A stretch of 64,000 bases of DNA from Emergencia sp. (GTDB lineage Bacteria > Bacillota > Clostridia > Peptostreptococcales > Anaerovoracaceae), in contig JALEOD010000043.1 of NCBI GenBank assembly GCA_022767345.1, forward strand, positions 1 through 64,000, in the 5' to 3' direction. The stretch's first letter is position 1. Each line of letters begins with the position of its first letter. The notes under the pieces are model-generated. The model saw only the letters and a program-made list of their open reading frames with translations. It was not told the DNA's origin and made no database searches. The position numbers and the translations under genes are program-made. Shown here piece by piece: positions 63,970-64,000 of this stretch.

Positions 63970-64000
63970 CTAGGGAAAGGTGTTGATATTAATGAGTGAT

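Overview
The window reads as a chromosomal segment of an anaerobic, low-to-moderate-GC Gram-positive bacterium (Bacillota, class Clostridia; Eubacteriales family XIII / Anaerovoracaceae is my best guess from gene order and codon style, not proven). Supporting signs: purine-rich Shine-Dalgarno sites before nearly every gene, sigma-A promoters of the TTGACA-N17-TATAAT type, the PrpC/PrkC-PASTA pair, a group A [FeFe] hydrogenase and flavin/iron-sulfur complexes typical of electron-bifurcating anaerobes, and many peptide- and amino-acid-degrading enzymes.

Layout. 1-3 kb: a partial radical SAM gene, thymidine kinase, a broken glucosaminidase-like remnant and a YhcC-type radical SAM gene. 3-14.3 kb: a long forward housekeeping run, queH-asnA-priA-def-fmt-(zinc protease)-rsmB-prpC-prkC-rsgA-rpe. 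This is the conserved Firmicute priA-to-rpe block, but with no rlmN between rsmB and prpC. 14.4-17.4 kb: a reverse-strand class A penicillin-binding protein. 17.6-21.7 kb: comEC, holA and a drug/metabolite exporter. 21.7-25.2 kb: a sigma-54 enhancer-binding protein followed by a -24/-12 promoter and two amide-bond hydrolases, apparently a self-contained sigma-54 regulon.

25.3-37.6 kb is the energy-metabolism core. One operon encodes NuoE-like, NuoF-like and a 1171-residue [2Fe-2S]/GltD/ferredoxin/NuoG-like fusion, an architecture like the Sporomusa-type transhydrogenase (Stn). After a terminator and an IS1634-family element comes a second operon, with its own consensus promoter, encoding a NuoF-tail/GltD fusion and a complete [FeFe] hydrogenase. 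Between them lies a cluster of four DnaA boxes next to AT-rich DNA. After hydA a 338-bp non-coding block carries eight copies of TGCACCAT arranged as four inverted pairs, each exactly 36 bp long.

38-43 kb: a MATE exporter and MarR regulator with two clear operators, the dipeptidase pepV, and an AAA-ATPase/PD-(D/E)XK gene. 43.3-55 kb: an accessory catabolic island made of a LysR regulator, two S10 serine carboxypeptidases flanking a GPH-type transporter, an M20 amidohydrolase, a metal-dependent amidohydrolase, a FadR-type GntR regulator, a class V PLP enzyme, a RidA protein and a second MATE exporter. A shared motif, ATTGAACAYATYA, precedes three of these units and suggests one regulon. I regard this as the best candidate for an undescribed pathway. 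55-63.7 kb: recN and argR (reverse), an SOS-type ruvC-ruvA-ruvB operon continuing into queA, a ferritin (reverse), tgt and an RNA uracil methyltransferase. With queH, the window holds three queuosine-tRNA genes. The last 280 bases hold a hairpin and short degenerate repeats but no gene that I can support.
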